DNA of 64,000 nucleotides from Planctomycetota bacterium. GTDB lineage: Bacteria; Planctomycetota; UBA1135; GCA-002686595. Location of the stretch: NCBI GenBank assembly GCA_016795205.1, contig JAEUHZ010000037.1, positions 46,417-110,416 on the forward strand, in the 5' to 3' direction. Position 1 is the first letter of the stretch. Each line of letters begins with the position of its first letter. Below are positions 35,069 to 43,737 of the stretch, piece by piece. Under the pieces are notes generated by a model, which was not told the origin of the DNA, did no database searches, and worked only from the letters and a program-made list of their open reading frames with translations. The translations under genes were made by a program, and so were the position numbers.

Positions 35069-36896
35069 GGCGCGTACGACCGCCCGACTCTACCGGGCGC
35101 GGGCCATCGCTCCACGGCTCGGGGCGGGTATCCTCGACGCGAGCGTGCGACTGGGCGGACCTCGTCAGTGGGCGATCGACGCGGCCTTCGTCGCGGCGCT
35201 GGTCGCCGTTTGGCACCTGGGCCGCGCACCCGAGGTGGCCCGCGACAACCCCTTCGGTTTCCGCCTGCGCGAGGTCGCGCGCGAGTCGGGCCTCGTCTTC
35301 ACGCACGTCAAGCCCTCGTTCGACCCGCAGATCGCGCACATCGAGCCGCACGTGGCGGGCATGGGCGCCGCGGTCTCCGTGGTCGACGTCGACCAGGACG
35401 GCTGGCCCGACCTGTACGTGACGAACGGGGGCGCGGGCACGCCGAACGCGCTGTTCGTGAACCGCCGCGACGGGCGGTTCGAGGACCGCGCGCAGGCAGC
35501 GGGGCTCTCCGATTTGAACCGACCGGGGGACGGCTCGACGACCGGCTCCACCTGGGCCGACTACGACGGTGACGGCGATCCGGACGTGTTCGTGTACCGC
35601 CTCGGGCGCCAGATGCTGCTCCGCAACGAGGACGGGCGCTTCCGCGACGTCACGCAGGAGGCCGGACTCGACGTGCGCATGAACTCCTTCGGGGCGACCT
35701 GGTTCGACCTGGACCGCGACGGCGACCTGGATCTGTACGTCACGGCCTACTTCCGCGACGAGGTCGACCTGTGGCAGCTCTCCACGACGCGGATCATGCA
35801 GGAGAGCTTCGAGTTCGCGCAGAACGGCGGGCGCAACCGCCTGTTCGAGAACCGCGGCGACGGCACGTTCGTCGACGTCACCGAGCGCTCCGGCACGGGC
35901 AGCACGCGCTGGACTCTGGCGGTCGCGGCCGTCGACCTCGACGGTGACGGGTGGCAGGACCTGTACCTGGCGAACGATTACGGCCCCGAGGAGTACTTCA
36001 GGAACCGCGGCGACGGCACGTTCGAGGCCATGCGCGGCGTGGGCCTGGAGGAGTCGAGCAAGAGCGGCATGGCGGCCGCCGTGGGCGACTTCGCCGCGGA
36101 GGGCGCGCTGGGCGTGTACGTCACGAACATCTCGAAGCGCGGCTACCTGTTCCAAGGCAACAACCTGCGCGTGAACCGCCTGGCGCGCGGCGGGACGCTG
36201 CGCAACGTGGCCGAGGGGCCCGAGCTCGATTGCGGCTGGGCCTGGGGCGCGCAGTTCGGCGACCTGAACAACGACGGACTCCAGGACCTGTTCGTGGTCA
36301 ACGGCTTCGTGTCGGCCTCGAAGGAGCGCGACTACTGGTTCGGCATGTCCAAGATCGCCATCGGCTCCGGCCGGCTGGCGGAAGACGCACGCTGGTGGCC
36401 TCCCATGGAGGACCGCAGCCTCTCGGGATACGAGCCCTCGTGCGTGCTGGTGAACCAGGGCCGGCTGCGCTTCGTGAACGCGGCGCAGGCCGTGGGCGTG
36501 ACGGACCTGCTCGACGGCCGCGCGGTCGCGCTGGCCGACTTCTGGAATCGGGGCCAGCTCGACGTGGTCGTAGCCAACCAGGGGGGGCCCCTGCTGCTCT
36601 ATCGCAACGACGTCGACGAGGGTCGCAACTGGCTCCAGGTCGAGCTCGTCGGTCGCGGGCGGAATCGCGAGGCCTACGGCGCGCTCGTGCGCGTCGAGAC
36701 GCCCGGGCACGTGCAGTGCCAGGCGATCCTGGCGCAGAGCGGGCTGGCAGCGCAGAACGATCGCCGGCTGCACTTCGGACTCGGGGACGCGCAGCGCGCG
36801 ACACGCATCGAGGTGCGCTGGCCGGCCGGCGCGGTCAGTGTCCTGGAGAACGAGCGCGCCAACCGTCGCCTGCGCGTCGAGGAGCCCTCCCCGTGA
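35067..36896 (+). CDS. ASPIC/UnbV protein with FG-GAP/VCBS repeats
   Basis: This protein of about 609 residues has an N-terminal signal anchor (AIDAAFVAALVAVWHLG). Several FG-GAP/VCBS beta-propeller repeats follow, with calcium-type DxDxDGxxD loops (DVDQDGWPDLYV, DYDGDGDPDVFV, DLDGDGWQDLYL). A C-terminal ASPIC/UnbV domain (about residues 515-609) includes NRRLRVEE at its end. UnbV was named from enediyne gene clusters, but the domain is widespread. ATG 35067 shares CATG with hutI. A GTG at 35145 (MRLGGPRQW) is a reasonable alternative that would leave a 76-base promoter region. It is coupled to the next gene by GTGA. Confidence 0.85.
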   Translation: MARTTARLYRARAIAPRLGAGILDASVRLGGPRQWAIDAAFVAALVAVWHLGRAPEVARDNPFGFRLREVARESGLVFTHVKPSFDPQIAHIEPHVAGMGAAVSVVDVDQDGWPDLYVTNGGAGTPNALFVNRRDGRFEDRAQAAGLSDLNRPGDGSTTGSTWADYDGDGDPDVFVYRLGRQMLLRNEDGRFRDVTQEAGLDVRMNSFGATWFDLDRDGDLDLYVTAYFRDEVDLWQLSTTRIMQESFEFAQNGGRNRLFENRGDGTFVDVTERSGTGSTRWTLAVAAVDLDGDGWQDLYLANDYGPEEYFRNRGDGTFEAMRGVGLEESSKSGMAAAVGDFAAEGALGVYVTNISKRGYLFQGNNLRVNRLARGGTLRNVAEGPELDCGWAWGAQFGDLNNDGLQDLFVVNGFVSASKERDYWFGMSKIAIGSGRLAEDARWWPPMEDRSLSGYEPSCVLVNQGRLRFVNAAQAVGVTDLLDGRAVALADFWNRGQLDVVVANQGGPLLLYRNDVDEGRNWLQVELVGRGRNREAYGALVRVETPGHVQCQAILAQSGLAAQNDRRLHFGLGDAQRATRIEVRWPAGAVSVLENERANRRLRVEEPSP

Positions 36897-37774
36897 CCGG
36901 CACCGCCGCGGCCGCCGGCCTGGGGGTGCCCGCCGGCCCCCGCTCGATCCTCCAGCGCGTGGACCCGCGCTGGTACAGCGCCTCGCTGCTCACGGCTTTC
37001 CTGGCCATCGGCCAGTGGCGCTTCCAGATCCTGGGCGACGACTACTGGCCGTGGGCCGTGACGCTCCTCGTGTCGATCGCCACGGAACTGGCGCTCGGCT
37101 GGCTGGTCACGGGCCGGCGCGTGAGCATCCTGTCGGCCTACATCAGCGGCAACAGCGTGGCGATCCTGCTCAAGCCCGCCGGCGCGCTGCTGTGGCCCTT
37201 CGCGCTGTGCGCGTTCCTGTCGATCGCGTCGAAGTACGTGCTGGCCTGGCGCGGAGGCCACCTGTGGAACCCCACGAACTTCGGCGTGTGCTTCGTGCTC
37301 GCGGCGGCCGCGCCGGTGACCTCGATCCTCTCCCACCAGTGGGGCAACGAGCTCTCGACGGTCGCGGTCCTGTGGTGCTTGGGCGGCATCACGGTGATCC
37401 GCGCGCGGGTCTGGCACTTGACGCTCACCTGGCTGGCCGCGTTCGTGGCCTTCGCGGCGCTGCGCGCTGCGCTGCTGGAGGGCGGGCGCTTCCTGTCCGA
37501 GTTGGCCCCGGTCACGGGCCCCATGTACACGATGTTCATGTTCTTCATGGTCACGGACCCGAAGACGATCGTGCGCGGCAAGAGCCTGCAGGTGGCCTTC
37601 GCGGTGCTGGTCGCCGGGGTCGAGTGCGTGATCCGGCTGCTCGCCGAGTGGGACGTGATCGGCGTCGATCATCCGCTGGCCCTGGCCCCGCCGATGTTCG
37701 CGCTGTTCCTCGTGGGTCCGCCCGCGCTGGCGCTCCAGCGCTGGCTCGCCCCGTCGCGCGCGCGCGCGCCCTGA
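36893..37774 (+). CDS. UnbU/RnfD-like integral membrane protein
   Basis: This 293-residue protein has about eight to nine hydrophobic helices. The diagnostic motif is NPTNFG (residues 126-131). A later FFMVTDPKT follows, as in RnfD/NqrB and in UnbU (enediyne E5) proteins. RnfD and NqrB bind flavin and help move ions across the membrane; UnbU function is unknown. The GTG start lies in the upstream UnbV stop (36893-36896), so the two are made together, matching the UnbV-UnbU gene order of enediyne clusters. No other rnf genes are near. Confidence 0.75.
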   Translation: MTGTAAAAGLGVPAGPRSILQRVDPRWYSASLLTAFLAIGQWRFQILGDDYWPWAVTLLVSIATELALGWLVTGRRVSILSAYISGNSVAILLKPAGALLWPFALCAFLSIASKYVLAWRGGHLWNPTNFGVCFVLAAAAPVTSILSHQWGNELSTVAVLWCLGGITVIRARVWHLTLTWLAAFVAFAALRAALLEGGRFLSELAPVTGPMYTMFMFFMVTDPKTIVRGKSLQVAFAVLVAGVECVIRLLAEWDVIGVDHPLALAPPMFALFLVGPPALALQRWLAPSRARAP

Positions 37775-37783
37775 GCCGCGGCC

Positions 37784-39205
37784 TCAGCGCCGGCGCGCCA
37801 CGGCGACGAGCGACGTGCCGCGCCAGGGCAGCAGCGGGTCGAGGCGCCGGATCAGCCAGACCATCGAGTTCAACGCCTTGAGCTGCACCCGGCCGAAGTG
37901 GCGCCGCCGCAGCACCCGCCCGTTCCACCACCAGGCGGGCGCCGTGGCCCGGTTGAAGTCGAACACGGTCTCCAGGTCGAAGCCGGCGTCCGCCAAGGCC
38001 TGCGAGAGCGACTCGCGCGTGTAGCGCCGCACGTGCCCGAGGACCTCGTCGAGCGAGCCGTACAGCCCCGGGCCCTGCGGGACGAGCACCACGCAGCGCC
38101 CACCGCTCGCCAGCGCGCGCCGCACGTTGCCGAGCGCGCCGGCCTCGTCCGGCACGTGCTCCAAGACGTTCAAGCACACGACGGTGTCGTAGCGTCCCTC
38201 GAGCGCCTCGAAGTCGCGCGGGTCGGCCAGGTCGCAGCGCCGCACGTCGAGGTAGGGCCGCCCGGCGAACGCGCCGGACAGGTACTCGAGGTAGAGCGGG
38301 TTCACGTCGCTCGCCGTGTAGGACTCGCGCGGGCAGAGGTTGCGCGTCATGTTCCCGATGCCCGCGCCGATCTCGAGCACGCGATCGCCGCAGTGGGGCC
38401 GGATCGCGTCCCCCATCCAGCGGTTGAACTTCGGGACGTCCGACATGCTGACCAGGATGTTCGAGCCGTGCTCGTCCGGCTTGTACAGGTCGTCGACCAG
38501 GAACCAATGCAACATGGCGCCGAGCGCCAGCAGGCCGTCCTTGGCGCGGATCTTCTTGCCCTCCTCGTAGGTGCGGCCCGCATAGCGGATCGGGACCTCG
38601 AAGATGCGCGCGCCGCGCTTCTCGAGCTTGAAGACCAGCTCGACCTCGACGCGGAAGTCACGGCTGCGGATCGGGATCGAGCGCAGCAGGCTCGTCCGCA
38701 CCGCCTTGTAGCAGGTCTCGAGGTCGGACAGGTTCAAGTCCGTGAGCACGTTCGCGCAGGCCGTGAGCACCTTGTTCGCGAGCGTGTGGCGGAAGTACAG
38801 GACGCGCCGGTACTCCCCCGCCAGGAAGCGCGAGCCGAACACCGCGTCGGCCTCGCCCGAGAGGAACGGCTCGAGCAGTCGCGGGATGTCGCGCGGGTCG
38901 TACTCCAGGTCGGCGTCCTGCACGATCGTGACGTCGCCGGTCGCGAGCTCGATCCCGCTGGCGACGGCCGCGCCCTTCCCGCGATTCTCCGGGTGCTCGA
39001 CGAGCCGCATGCGCGCCGGGTGCTCGGCCGCCAGGCGCCGCAGGATGTCGCGCGTGCCGTCCCGCGAGCCGTCGTCGACCGCCACGAGCTCCAGCCGCGC
39101 GATGCGCGCGTCCTCCAGCGCCAGGACCCGCCGCACGGCTTCCGCGACGAGGTGGCGTTCGTCGAAGGCCGGCATGACGACGGTGACGGACAGGCTCTGC
39201 GTCAC
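37784..39205 (-). CDS. GT2 glycosyltransferase fused to SAM methyltransferase
   Basis: This protein of about 473 residues joins two enzymes. Residues of about 5-240 are a DPM1-like family 2 glycosyltransferase: VVMPAFDERHLV, VDDGSRDGT, the metal-binding QDADLEYDP and RYAGRTYEEGKKI. Residues of about 262-470 are a class I methyltransferase: VLEIGAGIGNMTRN and VVCLNVLEHVPDEAG. It may glycosylate a polyprenyl or lipid carrier and methylate a product. GTG 39205 (MTQSLSVTVV) is preferred; a GTG at 39247 is possible. It converges on the UnbU gene with a 9-base gap. Confidence 0.85.
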   Translation of the reverse strand: MTQSLSVTVVMPAFDERHLVAEAVRRVLALEDARIARLELVAVDDGSRDGTRDILRRLAAEHPARMRLVEHPENRGKGAAVASGIELATGDVTIVQDADLEYDPRDIPRLLEPFLSGEADAVFGSRFLAGEYRRVLYFRHTLANKVLTACANVLTDLNLSDLETCYKAVRTSLLRSIPIRSRDFRVEVELVFKLEKRGARIFEVPIRYAGRTYEEGKKIRAKDGLLALGAMLHWFLVDDLYKPDEHGSNILVSMSDVPKFNRWMGDAIRPHCGDRVLEIGAGIGNMTRNLCPRESYTASDVNPLYLEYLSGAFAGRPYLDVRRCDLADPRDFEALEGRYDTVVCLNVLEHVPDEAGALGNVRRALASGGRCVVLVPQGPGLYGSLDEVLGHVRRYTRESLSQALADAGFDLETVFDFNRATAPAWWWNGRVLRRRHFGRVQLKALNSMVWLIRRLDPLLPWRGTSLVAVARRR

Positions 39206-39272
39206 TCGGCTCGGCTCGCGCGCCCCACGGGGCGCGCAGGATGGCACCCCACCGGCCGCCCCGCCAGCCGCG

Positions 39273-39998
39273 TCAACCCGCGCGGCGCAGGCGCGGCGAC
39301 CGGCGCCCCTCGGCCGCGCGGGGCGCGCGTCCCAGGTCGGCCGCGATCGCGGCGCGGATGCGGCGGCGCGCCCGGAACAGGATCATCTTCAGGTTCGAGA
39401 GGCCCACGCCCAGCCGGCGGCAGGACTCCTGGTAGGAGACGCCCTCGACCTCGACGAGGCGCAGGGCTGCCTGGGCGCGCGGTGGGAGCTGCTCGTAGGC
39501 CGCGGCGTACCGCGCGAGGAGCAGGACCCAGGCGCCGGCCAGCTGTCGCCGCTCCTCGTTTTCCTGAAGCCCGGCACAGGGGCCGGCCGAGCGGTCGCGC
39601 GGCTCCTGCAGGCCCTCGGGAAGCCCCTGGAACGCGCGGCGACGCAGGTGGCACGCTCGCCGCACGAGGTTCCCAGCGATCGTGCGCGACCAGACGCGGA
39701 AGCTGCGCGGGCCCTCCGCGCGGAAGCTCGACGCGTAGCGGTAGACGTTCACGAACGCGTCCTGGAGCAGCTCGGCCGGCTCGACCCCGGTGCGGCGGCT
39801 GTGGGCCAGGGAGCCGATCCACAGGAGCAGCGGCCCGCGCGCGAGCTCGTAGAGCGCCTCGAAGTCATGCTCGGCGCCACTCGCCTGGAAGCGGAGCATG
39901 AGCGCGGTCTCCATCCGGGCGTCCTGCTCCTCGGCCGTCTCACCCGGCGCAGCCGCGAGCGCGTCCGCGCTGCAGCGCGGGCCGCCTGTCGCGGCCAT
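39273..39998 (-). CDS. ECF-type RNA polymerase sigma factor
   Basis: This protein of about 241 residues has sigma-70 region 2 (ELLQDAFVNVYRYASSF through FRVWSRTIAGNLVRRA). It also has region 4 (LPPRAQAALRLVEVEGVSYQES then GVGLSNLKMILFRARRRI), with no region 1 or 3, as in extracytoplasmic-function sigma factors. A long linker of about 60 residues with EENEERR-type charge separates them. Region 4 of this sort (GVSYQE, GLSNLKM) is common in planctomycete sigma factors. No anti-sigma gene adjoins it. ATG 39998 is chosen; an ATG at 39914 is possible. Confidence 0.85.
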   Translation of the reverse strand: MAATGGPRCSADALAAAPGETAEEQDARMETALMLRFQASGAEHDFEALYELARGPLLLWIGSLAHSRRTGVEPAELLQDAFVNVYRYASSFRAEGPRSFRVWSRTIAGNLVRRACHLRRRAFQGLPEGLQEPRDRSAGPCAGLQENEERRQLAGAWVLLLARYAAAYEQLPPRAQAALRLVEVEGVSYQESCRRLGVGLSNLKMILFRARRRIRAAIAADLGRAPRAAEGRRSPRLRRAG

Positions 39999-40142
39999 GG
40001 GATCGGGGATGCGGGCGGCGAGCGGGGCGACGTGGGGGCGCGTGACCACGGGCGCGCGGGTTGCCAATCGTGTGCCCAGCCGCGTCGCTCCTCTGGGGTC
40101 GCTCCCTCGCCGCCCGGTCGCGGGAGCACGGCAAGTCGAGGC

Positions 40143-40201
40143 CCGGAAAGGACTTCCGGCCGCACACCGTCCCGAATCCGGGACGCCAACGCCGTGCGGC
40201 C
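40143..40201. promoter_or_regulatory. nested palindromes in the sigma-factor/CorC divergent region
   Basis: The 325-base gap 39999-40323 holds no gene. Within it, CCGGAA (40143-40148) pairs with TTCCGG (40154-40159). GGCCGCAC (40158-40165) pairs with GTGCGGCC (40194-40201), enclosing GTCCCG (40169-40174) paired with CGGGAC (40179-40184). The overlap of the first and second stems would allow alternative folds. Function is unknown; it could be protein-binding sites or a structured leader. Confidence 0.35.
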
Positions 40202-40323
40202 GCCCGGCGCCTGGCCGTGCGCGCGTTCCTTGGGCGTAACGCGGCCGATCCGTCAGGGTCGAGGGACGGACGGTACGATCCTCCTCCCTCGGCCGTGCCC
40301 GACGGCTCCGATCCTCCGCAACC

Positions 40324-41661
40324 TTGGCCGCGACGAGCCCACCGCCCGAGTTCCTGCCGAGCCTCGCCGAGGCCCTGGCGCGGACCCTGCCCCTCCTTCC
40401 GGCGCTGTGCGGCGCCGGGTTCTTCGCGACCGTGCGGATCGCCCTGCAGCGCTCGACCCCGAGCCGCCTCCTGGCGGACCTCCCCGCGGCCCGGCGGGCG
40501 CGCCTCGAGCCCCTGGCGCTGAAGGCCGACAGCCTGGCCACGAGCGCGAACCTCTTCGAGGTGGCCTGCCGGGCCGCGGTCCCGGTCCTCGTGTTCCTGG
40601 CGCTCGAGGGGATCGAGGTCGGCGTCGTGGCCCGCGCCGGGCTGGCCCTGCTGCTCGCGGTGCCGGCGATCCTCTTCGTGTGCGAGGCCCTGCCGGCGGC
40701 GCTCGCCGCGCGACGGGGCGACGCGCTGCTCCAGCGGGTGCTGCCCGGCTTCCACCTGCTCCAGCTCCCCGTGCGGCTCGTGGCGCGCGGTTTCGATGCG
40801 CTGCGCGGCGCGCTCCAGCGTGCCGTCGGCCTCGACCAGAACCCGGCCGCGACGCGCCAGATCGTCGAGGGTCTGCGCGAGGTCATCGAGGACGCCGACG
40901 TCGTCGGAGACCTCGACGCCACGGAGCGCGAGATCATCGGCAACGTGATCGAGACGCGCGACGTGTCCGTCTCGACCCTGATGACCCCGCGCACCGAGAT
41001 CTTCGGCGTCGAGGTCCACGACGGCCTCGTGGGCGCCGCGCGCGTGCTGGCCGAGTGCGGCCACAGCCGCATCCCGGTCTACGAGGGCTCGCTGGACACG
41101 ATCCTCGGGATGGTCAGCGCGCGCGACGTGGTGCAAGCCGCGGCCGAGCGGCGGCTGGAGAAGGAGGGATTGCGCGCGCTGGTGACGCCGGCCCTGTTCG
41201 TGCCCGAGACCAAGAGCGTGCGCGAGCTCCTGGCCGAGTTCCGCCGCGAAAAGAAGAAGATCGCGATCGTGCTCGACGAGTACGGCGGCACGGCCGGCCT
41301 CGTGACGCTGGGCGACATCGTGGCGGAACTCGTCGGCGAGGTCGCGGACGAAGCCGAGGCCGGCGCTCCGCTCGCCGTGCGGCGCTTGCCGGACGGCTCG
41401 GCGGACGTCGACGCGACCCTGCACGTCTCCGAGGTCAACGAGGCGCTGGGCACCGAGATCCCCGAGGACGCGGGCTACGAGACGCTGGCCGGGTTCCTGC
41501 TCGCCGAGCTGGGCCATGTCCCGAAGAAGGGCGAGGTCGTGAAGGCCGCCGGGTCCGAATTCCACGTCCTGGAGGCCAGCGACCGGCGCATCTTGCGCGT
41601 GCTGGTCCAGCGCGAGGCTGCGCATCCGGCGCGCGCGGGCGCGCAGCGCTCGCTGACCTGA
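40324..41661 (+). CDS. CNNM/HlyC-CorC family transporter with CBS pair
   Basis: This 445-residue protein starts with a membrane domain of about four hydrophobic segments (residues 15-150, DUF21/CNNM type). It has two CBS domains (VSTLMTPRTEIFGVE and GHSRIPVYEGSLDTILGMVSARD). A C-terminal CorC/HlyC domain starts near residue 365 (LPDGSADVDATL) and has ETLAGFLLAELGHVP. Relatives export magnesium or other divalent ions, or respond to adenosine nucleotides. The start is TTG at 40324. recO follows after 27 bases. Confidence 0.88.
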   Translation: MAATSPPPEFLPSLAEALARTLPLLPALCGAGFFATVRIALQRSTPSRLLADLPAARRARLEPLALKADSLATSANLFEVACRAAVPVLVFLALEGIEVGVVARAGLALLLAVPAILFVCEALPAALAARRGDALLQRVLPGFHLLQLPVRLVARGFDALRGALQRAVGLDQNPAATRQIVEGLREVIEDADVVGDLDATEREIIGNVIETRDVSVSTLMTPRTEIFGVEVHDGLVGAARVLAECGHSRIPVYEGSLDTILGMVSARDVVQAAAERRLEKEGLRALVTPALFVPETKSVRELLAEFRREKKKIAIVLDEYGGTAGLVTLGDIVAELVGEVADEAEAGAPLAVRRLPDGSADVDATLHVSEVNEALGTEIPEDAGYETLAGFLLAELGHVPKKGEVVKAAGSEFHVLEASDRRILRVLVQREAAHPARAGAQRSLT

Positions 41662-41688
41662 GACGTCCCCGCGGCTAGCCTGGACGGC

Positions 41689-42537
41689 GTGCCGCCGGTC
41701 CGCGATCGCGCGCTCGTGCTCGAGCGCCACCCCTGGAGCGAGTCCTCGCTCGTGGTCCACGTCGCGACGGCGGCGCACGGCCGCGTGCACCTGGTGGCGC
41801 GTGGTGCGTACCGCCCCGGGTCGCGCTTCTACTGCGTGCTCGACCTGTTCGACACGTTGGAGCTCGAGTGGAACCAGGTCGCGGGGCGCGAGCTCCTCGA
41901 CCTGCGCGCCGGCGACCTCGCGCGGCGGCGCAAGCACGTGGCCGCGACGCTGCCCACCTACAAGGCTGGGGTCACGGTGCTCGAGCTGCTCGCGCTGGCC
42001 TCGCGCTTCGGCCCGCCCGACGCGCTGCTCTTCGCGCGCGCCGAGGCCACGCTGGACGCCCTGGACCTCCTCGGGGCGAGCGCCCTGGAGGACGCCCTCC
42101 CCGCGGCCCCCAAGACCGCAGCGCTGCCTAGCAGCGCCGACGTCGAGCTGGCGCGCTTCGAGCTCGCCTACCTGGCACACCTGGGCTTCGCGCCCGCGCT
42201 CGTGACCTGCGCCGCCTGTGCTGGCCCGGCGCCCGCCGAGCGCGGCCGCGTGCCCTTCTCGGCGGGCGCCGGCGGCCGCCTCTGCGCGCGCTGCGCCGAG
42301 GAGGGCCGCGCTCGGAACCTGCGCGTCGGCACGCTGCCGCTCGGCGTCCTCGAGGACGCAGAGCGCCTGGAGTCCGGCACCTGGCCCGTCGACGCCGCCC
42401 CCGAGCGGATCGTGCGAGCGCGCGACTGGATCGAGCGCTTCCTGGACTACCACCTGGAGACGCGGCCGCGCTCGCACCGGAGCTTCCTCTCCGCCCCGAA
42501 CCGCAACGCACCGCGCACCGGCGCCGCCGGCGCGTGA
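41689..42537 (+). CDS. recO: DNA repair protein RecO
   Basis: This 282-residue recombination mediator helps RecR load RecA on SSB-coated DNA. The N-terminal OB fold includes RALVLERHPWSESSLVVHVAT and LVARGAYRP. A helical middle follows. The C-terminal zinc-finger part has CxxC pairs (TCAACAGP and LCARC). The start is GTG at 41689. The length is slightly above the usual 240-260 because of a tail after the last helix. Confidence 0.88.
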   Translation: MPPVRDRALVLERHPWSESSLVVHVATAAHGRVHLVARGAYRPGSRFYCVLDLFDTLELEWNQVAGRELLDLRAGDLARRRKHVAATLPTYKAGVTVLELLALASRFGPPDALLFARAEATLDALDLLGASALEDALPAAPKTAALPSSADVELARFELAYLAHLGFAPALVTCAACAGPAPAERGRVPFSAGAGGRLCARCAEEGRARNLRVGTLPLGVLEDAERLESGTWPVDAAPERIVRARDWIERFLDYHLETRPRSHRSFLSAPNRNAPRTGAAGA

Positions 42538-42654
42538 CCCGCGGACGGTGACGGCTGCCCCTGCTCGCAAGGACGGGAACTGGGGCAACATCCGCCGATC
42601 CGCTCGACTACCATCCTCGCCCGCGCCCGGCGGGCGCGCCGAACCGACCTCCGC

Positions 42655-43737
42655 GTGAACCTCCTCTTCCAGCGACTGCTCCCGTTCCTCGCGGCCGTGC
42701 TGCTCGCGGGCTGCTCGTCCACGGGCGGGCTGTTCGGTTCCGACGCGCTCGACGCGGACGAGGTACCGGCGGCGCTCGAGGCGGCGCAGGCGGCGCGCGC
42801 GGCCGGCGATCCGGGCCGCGCGGTGAAGCTCCTGGCGCCGGCGTCGCGCGCGCGGGGGCTCGCGCCCGAGTTGCGCGACCGCGTGCAGGTCGAGCTCGAG
42901 TCGAGCGCCCAGGCGCGGATCGAGGAGCTTTCGCAGCCCGGCACGGACCCCGACGACCTGGCCGAGCTCGTCGAGCTGGGGCTCCCGCGCCAGATCGCCG
43001 TGCAGGCCGGGCTGGCGGCCGCGCGGCGCTACGTCGAGAGCGGCGAGCCGATGGACGCCTACGACCTGCTCAAGCGGCTCGACGACAAGTTCCCGCTGCA
43101 CCACGAGCGGCTGGCATCCGGAAACCTGATGGCCGACATCGGCCTGGCGCTCTCCGACGACACCCCCACGCTCTTCGGCTGGTTCGATACCCTGGGCGAG
43201 TCCCAGGAGGTGCTCGAGTACGTGATCCTCAAGGCGCCCTGGGCGCGCCGCTGCGACGAGGCCTACTTGGCGCTCTCGCGGATGTACGAAGCGGATCGCA
43301 ATTGGCAGCTCGCGATCGCGCGCGCCGAAGGCCTCGTCCTGAACCATCCCGGGAGCCCGTTGGCCGTCGCGGCCCAGGCGCGCGTGCCGAAGCTGCGCTT
43401 GCAGATGCTGGCCAGCCCCGAGTACGACCGTCAGGAGCTCGAGCGCGCGCGACGCGAGCTCCAAGAGTGGCTCGTGACGCACACGGCGAGCGACCTCCAG
43501 GAGGAGGTACGGCTGGACCTGGCCGACTGCCTCGCGCGCCTGTGCGAGAGCGATCTCATGATCTCGCGCTTCTACGACAAGGTCGGCAACGCCTTCGGGG
43601 CGCAGCGCCACGCACGCCGCGCCGTCGAGGAGGCGCGCGACGCCGGCGACGCCCAGCGCCTCGCGCGCGCGGAGGCTTGGCAGCGGGGTCTCCCGCCGGC
43701 AGACAACCCGGTGCGCCCCGGGGAGGCCCTGCCGTGA
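42655..43737 (+). CDS. BamD-like TPR lipoprotein
   Basis: This 360-residue lipoprotein has a clear signal (FLAAVLLAGC, Cys20). The mature part is TPR-like helical repeats, with RRCDEAYLALSRMYEADRNW and later helices. It recalls BamD, the outer-membrane protein assembly factor, but is longer than the usual 245 residues or so and diverged. Other TPR lipoproteins cannot be excluded. The start is GTG at 42655. The GTGA overlap with lptE links it to outer-membrane assembly. Confidence 0.65.
   Translation: MNLLFQRLLPFLAAVLLAGCSSTGGLFGSDALDADEVPAALEAAQAARAAGDPGRAVKLLAPASRARGLAPELRDRVQVELESSAQARIEELSQPGTDPDDLAELVELGLPRQIAVQAGLAAARRYVESGEPMDAYDLLKRLDDKFPLHHERLASGNLMADIGLALSDDTPTLFGWFDTLGESQEVLEYVILKAPWARRCDEAYLALSRMYEADRNWQLAIARAEGLVLNHPGSPLAVAAQARVPKLRLQMLASPEYDRQELERARRELQEWLVTHTASDLQEEVRLDLADCLARLCESDLMISRFYDKVGNAFGAQRHARRAVEEARDAGDAQRLARAEAWQRGLPPADNPVRPGEALP

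Noticed and set aside
35067..37774. Enediyne biosynthetic cluster
   Set aside because: Only UnbV- and UnbU-like proteins are present. No PKS, thioesterase or tailoring enzymes occur in the window.
36893..37774. Part of an Rnf or Nqr ion pump
   Set aside because: No rnf or nqr neighbours are present, and the partner gene is UnbV-like.
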